Source: Saccharopolyspora_D taberi
GTDB lineage: Bacteria > Actinomycetota > Actinomycetes > Mycobacteriales > Pseudonocardiaceae
DNA: 64,000 bases
NCBI RefSeq assembly: GCF_039534165.1
Contig: NZ_BAAAUX010000002.1
Location: 160,283-224,282 of the forward strand
Reading direction: 5' to 3'
Notes under the pieces: model-generated
Databases searched by the model: none
The model's input: the letters and a program-made list of their open reading frames with translations, nothing else
What the model was told of the DNA's origin: nothing
Made by a program: the position numbers and the translations under genes
Shown: positions 43,113 to 50,468 of the stretch, piece after piece
How the letters are laid out: every line of letters starts with the position of its first letter
Numbering within the stretch: the stretch's first letter is position 1

Positions 43113-43721
43113 GTGCGACGGGGACTGGTGTGGAGACCTGGCGGTCTCGAACGGCAGGACGTGCGGGGCCTGCTGCACGACCTCGGGCACGGCCTGGCGA
43201 CGCTGTCCTACCTGGCGGAGGGGATGGACGCCGACGTGCCGCTGTCCGGACCGGCCCGCGACCGGCTGCACCTGATGGAGCGCGAGCTGGCGCGGCTGAC
43301 CGAGCTGGTCGAGGTCCGGCCGGGACTGCCGGAGGTGTTCGAGGTGCGCGCCCTGGTCGGCGACCTGGTGTCGGTGGCCGACCTGTCGGCACCGGCGCGG
43401 GTGCGGCTCCTGCCGGGGGAGGAGTTCACCATGCGCACGGACCGCACCGCGCTGTGGCGGATGCTGGCCAACCTGGTCGACAACGCCGCGCGGGCGGCCG
43501 GGCCCGGCGGAACGGTCGAGGTCTCGGTGCGGCGGACCGAGTCGGTGACCATCGCGGTGACCGACGACGGGCCCGGCTTCGGCCGGGGTCCGCGCGGCCG
43601 GACCTCGCTGGGGCTCGACATCGTCGGCGGCCTGGCCGGGGCGTGCGGTGCGCGGCTGCACATCGGCACGGCGCGCGGGGGAGGCACGAGGGTCGAGCTG
43701 ACCTTCGCGCCGGACGGCTAG
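43113..43721 (+). CDS. Soluble histidine kinase without sensor domain
   Basis: A 202-residue kinase core. The dimerisation/phospho-acceptor helix has RGLLHDLGHGLATLSYLAEG, then the GHKL ATPase with the N-box NLVDNAARAAG, the G1 box DDGPGFG and the G2 box LGLDIVGGLAG. No membrane helix or input domain is present, so it must receive its signal from another protein or act as a partner kinase. The GTG at 43113 is preferred because AAGGGGG lies a few bases upstream. The response regulator encoded 42 bases downstream is the likely partner. Confidence 0.82.
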   Translation: MRRGLVWRPGGLERQDVRGLLHDLGHGLATLSYLAEGMDADVPLSGPARDRLHLMERELARLTELVEVRPGLPEVFEVRALVGDLVSVADLSAPARVRLLPGEEFTMRTDRTALWRMLANLVDNAARAAGPGGTVEVSVRRTESVTIAVTDDGPGFGRGPRGRTSLGLDIVGGLAGACGARLHIGTARGGGTRVELTFAPDG

Positions 43722-43763
43722 CACACGCCTCCGGACCGGAGGCACGGACGAGGGGGAGGAAAG

Positions 43764-44411
43764 ATGGTCGACCTGGTGCTCGGGGACGATCACGAGATAT
43801 TCGTGGACGCGCTGGTCAGCGCGCTCCCGGAGCGCGACTTCCACGTGGTCGGCACCGCGGCCAGCGCGGCGGGCACGGTCGACTGCGTGCGGCGCCACCG
43901 GCCGGACGTGTGCCTGCTGGACCGCTACTTCGCCGACGGCGACGGCCTGTCGGTGATCGGTGATCTCACCGCCTGCCGCACCAAGGTCGTGGTGCTGACC
44001 GCCGACGGCGACGTGCGCGGGATCCGCGAGGCGCTCGGCCGCGGCGCGGCCGGGTACGTGAACAAGATGTGCGGGCTGACCGTGCTGGCCACCGCGATCC
44101 GGGCGGTGCTCAACGGGGAGGTGGTGGTCGAACTGGCCGCCCCCCGCGCGCCGAAGCTGCGCGGCACGACCGACGCCAGGAGGCTGGCATCGCACCTGAC
44201 CGCGCGGGAGCGCCAGTGCCTCGAACTGCTCGTCGAGGGAGCGCAGACCCGTTCGATGGCCAAGTGCCTCGGCGTGTCCTCGGCGACCGTGCGCAGCCAC
44301 GTGCAGTCGATCCTGACCAAGCTCGGCGTGCACTCGCGGTTGGAGGCGGCGTCCTTCGCGCTGCGCCACAGCCTCATCGAGGTCCCGGAGGACCGGTCGG
44401 CAGTCCGCTGA
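43764..44411 (+). CDS. LuxR/NarL-family response regulator
   Basis: A 215-residue regulator. Receiver domain: D8/D9, phospho-acceptor D53 (VCLLDRYFADGD) and K101 (GYVNKMCG). LuxR-type helix-turn-helix: LTARERQCLELLVEGAQTRS to VSSATVRSHVQSILTKLGVH. The ATG follows GGGGGAGG. It is downstream of the soluble kinase gene in the same direction, so the two probably form a pair. Similarity in layout to the regulator encoded at 41 kb suggests both act on envelope or polysaccharide genes. Confidence 0.87.
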   Translation: MVDLVLGDDHEIFVDALVSALPERDFHVVGTAASAAGTVDCVRRHRPDVCLLDRYFADGDGLSVIGDLTACRTKVVVLTADGDVRGIREALGRGAAGYVNKMCGLTVLATAIRAVLNGEVVVELAAPRAPKLRGTTDARRLASHLTARERQCLELLVEGAQTRSMAKCLGVSSATVRSHVQSILTKLGVHSRLEAASFALRHSLIEVPEDRSAVR

Positions 44412-44426
44412 AGGTGATCCACTACG

Positions 44427-44861
44427 TTGCGGATCGTGACGACCTGGGAACCGGCCGCGGCCGGTGTGCTGGCGCTGCCATCGGGGCGGCTCGTGCGCGG
44501 GCGCGGGCTGCGGCATCCGCTCCCGGAGGGAGCACGTCCGGAGTTCGCGCTCCACCTGCTGGGCCGCCGCCCGCCGGAGGTGGAGTGGGAGAGCAGGTGG
44601 GTCCGGTGGCCGGACTTCTGGCTGCCGAAGGACCGCCCGGCGTTCGCCGCCGCGCTGCGCGAGGCGTGGGAGCGGGCCGGGGACGAGCGCGTCGAGGTGG
44701 CCTGCGCCGGCGGACGCGGACGCACCGGCACCGCGCTCGCCTGCCTGGCGGTGCTCGACGGCGTGCCCGGGCACGAGGCCGTCGCGTACGTCCGCGCGCA
44801 CTACTCCGCGCACGCCGTCGAGACGCCCTGGCAACGCCGCTTCGTCGCCCGCTTCGGCTAG
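44427..44861 (+). CDS. Tyrosine-phosphatase-like protein
   Basis: A 144-residue protein of a compact actinobacterial family. The C-x5-R signature of cysteine phosphatases is present as VACAGGRGRTGTALACLAVL, and the ending HAVETPWQRRFVARF is characteristic. It probably dephosphorylates a protein or phospholipid-type substrate in the cytoplasm. The TTG at 44427 has AAGGTG eleven bases upstream; a GTG at 44436 gives a start (MTTWEPAAAG) closer to what I recall of homologues. It may share a transcript with the preceding response regulator gene (16-base gap). Confidence 0.78.
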   Translation: MRIVTTWEPAAAGVLALPSGRLVRGRGLRHPLPEGARPEFALHLLGRRPPEVEWESRWVRWPDFWLPKDRPAFAAALREAWERAGDERVEVACAGGRGRTGTALACLAVLDGVPGHEAVAYVRAHYSAHAVETPWQRRFVARFG

Positions 44862-44992
44862 GGGTTGTTTGGGGTACCGGGATCGCGTCCAGCACGGTGG
44901 GGCGGTCCCGGGGCGGATACGCTTCCAGAAGCGGATGTGCGTTGTGCAACCAGGTTGCCCGCATAGGTCAGACCTTTCGGTACCTTGTCCGG

Positions 44993-45868
44993 GTGGCTTT
45001 CTGGGGAAATCTGTTGCGCACCGTGATTCCGGCCGGCCTGACCGCGGCTGCGCTGGGGCTTGCGGGGTGCGCGGTTCCGGAGGCCGTCCCGCCGCCGCCC
45101 GCTCCCGTCGTGGACGACGCGATGCCGGTGGTCCAGGACGAGGTCGTGCACTCCGAGCACCGGGGGACCGACGTCCGGCTGATGACCTACCGGCCCTCGG
45201 GCGCGGACCCCGCCGAGCGGCTGCCGATGGTGCTGTACCTGCACGGCCGCGACGGCGTGGAACCGACCCCGATCCCGTTCGACACCCTCGCCGCCCTCGA
45301 ACGCGGGCACCGCGACGGCGTGCTTCCCCCGTTCGGACTGGTCTCGGTCGACGGTGGTTACAACCCGTACTGGAACGACGGATCGGCCAACGGCGACCTG
45401 TCGAGCATGCTCACCGACGAGCTCCCGGGCTGGTTGCGGGAACGCGGTCTCGGTGACGAGGAGGGCCGCCCGTTCGCCGTCGCCGGGATATCGACCGGCG
45501 GCTTCGGCGCGCTGAACTACGCGATCGGCCGCGAGCAGGCCGGGCAGCCGCTGGCGGCGGTCGCCGAACTGGCTCCCGCGCTCCCGGCGAACTGGGAGCA
45601 CATGCGGGAGAAGGGCGTGTTCTCCACCGAGGAGGACTGGCACGACGCCGACCCGCTGCGGCACCTGGACCTGCTCGGGAACGTCCCGGTCGGGGTGTGG
45701 ATCGGTGACGTCGACCCGTTCCTGGAGGGCGCGATGCGGCTCGCCGAGGACTACTCGAACACCCCGGTCGTGACCGTCCTGCCCGGTGGGCACGACCCGT
45801 CGGTGTTCGACGCCGTCGGCGCGGAGATGGTCGGCTTCCTCGCCGACAACCTCCCTGCCCTGGACTGA
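44993..45868 (+). CDS. Lipoprotein esterase-like alpha/beta hydrolase
   Basis: A 291-residue lipoprotein. The signal peptide ends in the lipobox LAGC with Cys 26, so it is likely anchored on the outer face of the membrane. The hydrolase domain (esterase D/antigen-85-like) has LPMVLYLHGRDG, the nucleophile elbow GISTGGFGALNYA, an acid Asp in WIGDVDPFLEG and His in LPGGHDPSVFD. The GTG at 44993 has no ribosome-binding site, but TACCTT just upstream suggests a leaderless start. It probably acts on envelope esters or acyl chains; the substrate is unknown. Confidence 0.82.
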   Translation: MAFWGNLLRTVIPAGLTAAALGLAGCAVPEAVPPPPAPVVDDAMPVVQDEVVHSEHRGTDVRLMTYRPSGADPAERLPMVLYLHGRDGVEPTPIPFDTLAALERGHRDGVLPPFGLVSVDGGYNPYWNDGSANGDLSSMLTDELPGWLRERGLGDEEGRPFAVAGISTGGFGALNYAIGREQAGQPLAAVAELAPALPANWEHMREKGVFSTEEDWHDADPLRHLDLLGNVPVGVWIGDVDPFLEGAMRLAEDYSNTPVVTVLPGGHDPSVFDAVGAEMVGFLADNLPALD

Positions 45869-45871
45869 CCG

Positions 45872-46525
45872 TCAGCGGGACACCGCGGCCATCCGCGCCG
45901 TCCGCCCGGCCGCGTACGCCGCGCGCAGGGCGTCCTCCCACTTCCCCGGCAGCTCGCGGGGTTCTCCGAAGGTCTCCCTGAGGTACTTGCGGCCGAGCGC
46001 GGCGGTGGTGTCCTGCCACGCCTGGAGGCACCAGTTCAGCAGCATCGACGTCAGCAGCGCGTCCTCGGCCGCGGGGCAGCTTCCCGGCGGTGCGGCCAAA
46101 CCCGCTGCCCGGGCGAGTTCCCCGGCGCTGCCTGCGGTTTCCGGCAGCTCCACCGCCCAGGCGAGATCGGCCACGGTCCTGCTCCGCTCCTGCTCCTCCC
46201 GCACCCGCGCCTGGTACTCGGCCCGGGTCCCGGCGATCTCGTCGAGCAGCTCCTGGACGGTGATCGCGTGCGTGCCGGCCGCGGCACCGGCGACCCGGTG
46301 GATCTCCTCCAACCTGCTGAGCGCGGCCTCGTTGTCCCAGCCTGCGACGACCCGCCCGGAGGTGATGGCCACGATCCGCGCCGCCGTCGCGCTGTCGTGC
46401 AACGCGTCCTCGCAGGCGAAGATCCACGCACCGACGTTGCGGCAGTCGATGCTGACGTGCCACACGGCGATGCTGTCGCGGCCGTCGTTGCCGGTGCCGG
46501 ACCCGAACACGGCATGACCGAGCAT
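45872..46525 (-). CDS. Hypothetical protein downstream of the DnaQ-BRCT exonuclease
   Basis: A 217-residue soluble protein I do not recognise. The first half contains VWHVSIDCRNVGAWIFACED and IVAITSGRVVAGWDNEAALS; the second is mostly helical and alanine-rich with ALLTSMLLNWCLQAWQDTT. No signal peptide or membrane helix is present. A strong AAAGGAG precedes the ATG. It starts 13 bases after the exonuclease gene, so the two are likely one operon, possibly in DNA metabolism. Its end is three bases from the convergent lipoprotein gene. Confidence 0.7.
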   Translation of the reverse strand: MLGHAVFGSGTGNDGRDSIAVWHVSIDCRNVGAWIFACEDALHDSATAARIVAITSGRVVAGWDNEAALSRLEEIHRVAGAAAGTHAITVQELLDEIAGTRAEYQARVREEQERSRTVADLAWAVELPETAGSAGELARAAGLAAPPGSCPAAEDALLTSMLLNWCLQAWQDTTAALGRKYLRETFGEPRELPGKWEDALRAAYAAGRTARMAAVSR

Positions 46526-46538
46526 TGGGGACTCCTTT

Positions 46539-47588
46539 TCAGCGTTGGTGATCCGTTGCGGAAGCTGGCCTGCTGCCAGGCTGTTCGGCGGGAGCGGTGG
46601 CCGGTCGCAGGAGGGCGAGGAACTCCGCCTCGTCGAGGATCGGCGTCCCGTACCGCTCGGCCCTGAGGTGGGTCGAGCTTTTGGTCTCCCCAGCGCGCAG
46701 GACGTCCGGATCCTGCGTTCCCACCACCAGGAAATCCGTTGCCTTGGTCAGATTCGCCTTGACCTGACCGCCGCAGGCCGCCACCGCGCGCCACGCCTCG
46801 TCCCGGGACAACGCGGTCAGCTGTCCGGTGAAGCAGACGGTCCGGCCGTGAAGCGGATGCGAGGCGTCGGAGGTGCGGTCCGGTTCGGGAACCGATCGCG
46901 GAGTCTTGCGGAAGAACCGCGCAGCCGGATGCGGTGCCCGCGGCTGCGGTTTCTCCCGCGGCAGGGTCGCCGACCGGTGCGAGCCGGTCCGGTCCCACTT
47001 GATGCCGAGCGCGGCGACCAGTTCGCCGAGGCTGTTGTGGCCGTGGCTTTCCATCGCTGCCAACGCGATCTGCGCGGCTGCCTCGGCATCGTTCAACGCG
47101 TGGTGGTGGGCCTTGAGCTTTAAACCCGCCGCCGCGGCGACCCTGCCGAGCGTGTAGCCGGGAAGTTGCCAGGTCTGCTTGGCGATCCGGAGCGTGCAGC
47201 AGAGCACGAGATCGGGAACGGTGATCCCGACGGCTGCGCAGCCCTTGTCGAGAACCGCGCGCTCGACCGATGCGTTGTGCGCCACCAACGGCCTCCCGGC
47301 GATGAACTCCAGGATCCCGGGAAGAACTGCCGCCAGCGACGGTGCGTTCGCGACGTCGGCGAAGGTCATGCCGTGCTTGGCCGTCGCGTAGGGGCTGAAG
47401 TGGTCCAATCCCTCCGGCGGCCGGATGGTCGTGTAGCGGCGGTCGACCACCACTCCGCCCTCGACGGCCACGAGGCCCGCCGAACAGGCGCTGGCGTGGT
47501 GCTCGTTGGCCAGTTCGAAGTCGATCGCGACCCAGGAGCTGTCGTCGGCACGACCGCGCCGCGGCGACCCGGGAAGTGGTTGGCGCAC
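46539..47588 (-). CDS. DnaQ-like 3'-5' exonuclease fused to a BRCT domain
   Basis: A 349-residue protein. Residues 17-185 are a DEDDh exonuclease: AIDFELANEH (first acidic pair), LVAHNASVERAVLD and HHALNDAEAAAQIA (His and last Asp). A basic linker is followed by a BRCT domain (about residues 245-330) beginning HPLHGRTVCFTGQL with TKATDFLVVGTQDPD. The combination suggests a repair or proofreading nuclease guided by a phosphoprotein- or DNA-end-binding domain. The GTG at 47588 follows GAGGA. It forms an operon with the unknown protein downstream. Confidence 0.85.
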   Translation of the reverse strand: MRQPLPGSPRRGRADDSSWVAIDFELANEHHASACSAGLVAVEGGVVVDRRYTTIRPPEGLDHFSPYATAKHGMTFADVANAPSLAAVLPGILEFIAGRPLVAHNASVERAVLDKGCAAVGITVPDLVLCCTLRIAKQTWQLPGYTLGRVAAAAGLKLKAHHHALNDAEAAAQIALAAMESHGHNSLGELVAALGIKWDRTGSHRSATLPREKPQPRAPHPAARFFRKTPRSVPEPDRTSDASHPLHGRTVCFTGQLTALSRDEAWRAVAACGGQVKANLTKATDFLVVGTQDPDVLRAGETKSSTHLRAERYGTPILDEAEFLALLRPATAPAEQPGSRPASATDHQR

Positions 47589-47676
47589 GGGGACCGGTCC
47601 TCGCTGATTCTGTTGTGGGATGGGCGGTTGAGGGCTTGACGAAGTGGTGTTCGCCGCCCGCCGCGGATCCGTTACC

Positions 47677-48513
47677 TCAGTCCTGGTGCGCCAGCAGGTG
47701 TTCGAGGATGAGCCGGCTCATGATCTCCGGCGCCTCCTCGGGAATCCAGTGCGAGACGTCCTCCAGCATCTCGAACCGGTAGTCGCCGGTGACGTGCTCG
47801 GCGGTGGCGAACGCGGCGGTGGAGCCGACCGCGACGTCCTCGGTGCTCCAGACGTAGAGCGTGGGCACCGAGACCGGACCGATCCGCCCGCCGAGGTGGG
47901 AGGCGCGGTACCAGTTCAGCGCCGCGGTCAGCGCGCCTGGCTCGGTCAGCCGCTGCACGTAGTCGTCGACGTGGTGGTCGGGCACCTTGTGCTCGTAGAT
48001 CCGGCGCAGGCCGCGCGCGTTGTCGGCCAGCAGCGCCTTCTCCGCGCCGGAACCGCGGAAGACCTGCATGTAGGCCGATCGCTGCGCTTGGTCCTCGTCC
48101 TCGCGCAGCGCCTTGCCGAAGGCGTCCAGGTGCGGAACCGACACCGCGGTCAGCGTGCGGACCCGGTCGGGGTGCGCCGCCGCCGTCGCCCAGGCGACCG
48201 CCGAACCCCAGTCGTGGCCGACCAGGTCGAACCGCTGCCAGCCGAAGTGCTCGGCGATCGCCAGCACGTCGCCGACCAGCTCCTCCATCCGGTAGTCGGC
48301 GACCTGCTCCGGCCGCACGCCCGGCGAGTACCCCCGCTGGTCGGGTGCGACGGCGTGGCAGCCGCCGCCCGCGAGCACCGGCAGCTGCTCGCTCCACTCG
48401 ACACCGGCCTCCGGAAAACCGTGCAGCAGCAGCACCGGCCGCCCGCCCTCGGGACCGGCGGTCAGCGCGTCGAACTTGCCGGCGGGTGTGGGGATCTGGA
48501 TGTAGTCGGCCAC
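47677..48513 (-). CDS. Epoxide hydrolase/haloalkane dehalogenase-like alpha/beta hydrolase
   Basis: A 278-residue hydrolase. LLLHGFPEAGVEWSEQLPVL supplies the oxyanion-hole loop, the nucleophile is D101 in LVGHDWGSAVAW (Asp rather than Ser, as in epoxide hydrolases and dehalogenases), and a His lies in DVSHWIPEE near residue 257. The cap domain contains conserved Tyr candidates (EHKVPDHHVDDYVQ). It probably opens epoxides to diols in the cytoplasm. The substrate is unknown. It stands alone between two unrelated genes. Confidence 0.85.
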   Translation of the reverse strand: MADYIQIPTPAGKFDALTAGPEGGRPVLLLHGFPEAGVEWSEQLPVLAGGGCHAVAPDQRGYSPGVRPEQVADYRMEELVGDVLAIAEHFGWQRFDLVGHDWGSAVAWATAAAHPDRVRTLTAVSVPHLDAFGKALREDEDQAQRSAYMQVFRGSGAEKALLADNARGLRRIYEHKVPDHHVDDYVQRLTEPGALTAALNWYRASHLGGRIGPVSVPTLYVWSTEDVAVGSTAAFATAEHVTGDYRFEMLEDVSHWIPEEAPEIMSRLILEHLLAHQD

Positions 48514-48598
48514 CGGGCAACCCTATGACCCCTCGACGCCGAAGTCAGCACCCGCACCCGGCTGGCAAGATCGATTGCGTCGGCGGGAAGGGGCGGCG

Positions 48599-49429
48599 AT
48601 GCGAGTGCTGACGTGGAACGCGTGGTGGCGGTTCGGTCCGTGGGAGCAGCGGCGGGACGCGATGCTGGCGGTGCTGGCCGAGCTCCGCCCGGATCTGGTG
48701 GGGTTGCAGGAGGTGTGGGCCCGCGGCGGGCAGAACCTCGCGGGATGGTTCGCCGAACGGCTCGGCATGCACTGGACCTGGGCGCCGTTCGGCTCGCCGG
48801 ACAGGTGGCGGTGGCGCGGCGGCGAACCGGACGCCGACGTCGGGGTGGCCGTGCTGTCCCGGTGGCCGATCGCCGACCGGGAGGTCCTGCCGCTGCCGGA
48901 ACCGGGGGACCAGGACGACGGGCGAACGGCGCTCTACGCCGCGGTGGACGCGCCCGGGCACCGGATTCCCCTGTTCACCACGCATCTGACATCGGTGCCG
49001 CACGAGTCCGCGGTGCGGTGCGAGCAGGTCCGCGCGCTGGCCGGGTTCGTCGCCGCGCACTCCGGCGGAACGCCGTTCCCGCCGGTGCTCACCGGCGACT
49101 ACAACGCGCTTCCCGACTCCGACGAGATGCGGCTGCTCGGCGGGTACCGGACGGCTCCCGCCGCGCACGGCCAGGTGCTGGTCGACGCGTGGGAGTACGC
49201 CGACCCGGCGCTGCCCTGGGCGACCTGGAACCCGGCGAACCCCTACGCGGCGCAGACCTTCGAGCCGCGCGGCCGGTGCGACTACGTCCACGTCGGCCTG
49301 CCCGGACCCGGCGGCCTCGGCCACGTCCGGGACGTCCGGCTCGCGGGAGACCGCCCGGTCGACGGCGTCTGGCCCTCCGACCACGCGGCCGTGGTCGCCG
49401 ACCTGGCCGATCAGCTCGCGACGCGGTAG
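48599..49429 (+). CDS. Endonuclease/exonuclease/phosphatase-fold hydrolase
   Basis: A 276-residue EEP-fold protein. Motifs in order: VLTWNAWWRFG (Asn), LVGLQEVWARGG (metal Glu), FTTHLTSVPHES (His), VLTGDYNALPDS (Asp/Asn) and WPSDHAAVVADL (Asp/His). All catalytic positions are present. Such enzymes cleave phosphodiesters in nucleic acids or phospholipids; with no signal peptide it is likely cytoplasmic. The ATG at 48599 follows GGGAAGGGG. It overlaps the convergent epimerase gene tail-to-tail by 19 bases. Confidence 0.87.
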   Translation: MRVLTWNAWWRFGPWEQRRDAMLAVLAELRPDLVGLQEVWARGGQNLAGWFAERLGMHWTWAPFGSPDRWRWRGGEPDADVGVAVLSRWPIADREVLPLPEPGDQDDGRTALYAAVDAPGHRIPLFTTHLTSVPHESAVRCEQVRALAGFVAAHSGGTPFPPVLTGDYNALPDSDEMRLLGGYRTAPAAHGQVLVDAWEYADPALPWATWNPANPYAAQTFEPRGRCDYVHVGLPGPGGLGHVRDVRLAGDRPVDGVWPSDHAAVVADLADQLATR

Positions 49430-50409
49430 CCCCAGGCGCCCTCGTGGACCTGCCCGGGGCGCAGCCTGATCAGGCCGTCACCGGTGACGAAGGCGTTGGG
49501 AGCGCAGGTCATCGGCTCGACGGTGATGCCGGCTCTGGGCGGTCGGTCGGTGGACGGCGAGTCGTCGGTGTAGACCTGGAGATATCCGTGGGTGCGGTCG
49601 ACCCAGAGCTCCACGTCGGCACCGCCGGGCCGTTCGAAGCGGACCACCGCGTTGCCGTCGGAACCGCGCGACAGCCCGGTGAACGCCGTGTCCATCGTGG
49701 TCGAACCGAGCTCGCGGGCGGTGCGGAAGTCGTAGTCGGTCCCGTCGACCGGCTCGGTTCCGGTGGGGATCAGGTTGTCGTCGGTGACGTAGTAGGTGTC
49801 GGCGGGCAGCTCGAAGCCGATCGAGTCGATCGTGCCCCGGGCGGCGGCGACGTAGGAGTGGTTGGCGGTGCCGAAGGGCGCGTCGGTGTCACCGGTGTTC
49901 CGGGCGGTGAGCCTGCTGCTCACACCGTTCCTGTCCACTGTGTACTCGATGTGGAAGGCCAGCGAGAACGGGTACCCGTACTGCGGCGGAAGCCGGTACT
50001 CCAGCGCCACCCCGTCCTGCCGGTGCCGCACCGGTGACCACTCCACGAAGCTCATCAGCCCGTGCAGCGCGGCGCTGCGCGACGGCTCGTTGATCGGGAC
50101 CTGGAGCTCCTCTCCGCCGAAGGTGTACTGCCCGTTCTCGATGCGGTTGGGCCAGGGCAGGATCGTCTTGCCCTGGTAGCCCTCGCCGAGTTCGCCCGGC
50201 TGATGCGTCAGCAGCACCTCGGCGCCGTCGACCTGCCAGGACAGCAGCGTCGCGGCGATCCCGTCGACGACCACCCGGTGCCGTCCGGAGGAGATCTCGT
50301 AGATGCCGCCGCCGCGCGCCGGCCGGGCAGCGGCGACCGCGGGCAGCGCGGGGATCGCCGTCGCACCGGCCGCCGCCGCCAGCGCGGTCCGCCTGCTCCA
50401 CTTCGCCAT
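49411..50409 (-). CDS. Exported aldose 1-epimerase family protein (Tat signal)
   Basis: A 332-residue galactose-mutarotase-fold protein. The N terminus SRRTALAAAAGATAIPALPA fits a Tat signal with twin arginines, so it is likely exported folded. The catalytic domain contains LPWPNRIENGQYTFGG, SAALHGLMSFVEW (His), TANHSYVAAARG and EPMTCAPNAFV (Glu). It interconverts alpha and beta sugars. It lies 59 bases after an exported GH2 gene and probably handles the sugar released by it. The ATG follows GGAGG. Confidence 0.87.
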   Translation of the reverse strand: MAKWSRRTALAAAAGATAIPALPAVAAARPARGGGIYEISSGRHRVVVDGIAATLLSWQVDGAEVLLTHQPGELGEGYQGKTILPWPNRIENGQYTFGGEELQVPINEPSRSAALHGLMSFVEWSPVRHRQDGVALEYRLPPQYGYPFSLAFHIEYTVDRNGVSSRLTARNTGDTDAPFGTANHSYVAAARGTIDSIGFELPADTYYVTDDNLIPTGTEPVDGTDYDFRTARELGSTTMDTAFTGLSRGSDGNAVVRFERPGGADVELWVDRTHGYLQVYTDDSPSTDRPPRAGITVEPMTCAPNAFVTGDGLIRLRPGQVHEGAWGYRVAS

Positions 50410-50468
50410 CGCGTACCTCCAGGGGCCGTGTTCCGTCCGCTGTGGACGGCAGAGCTGTGGACGACGGA

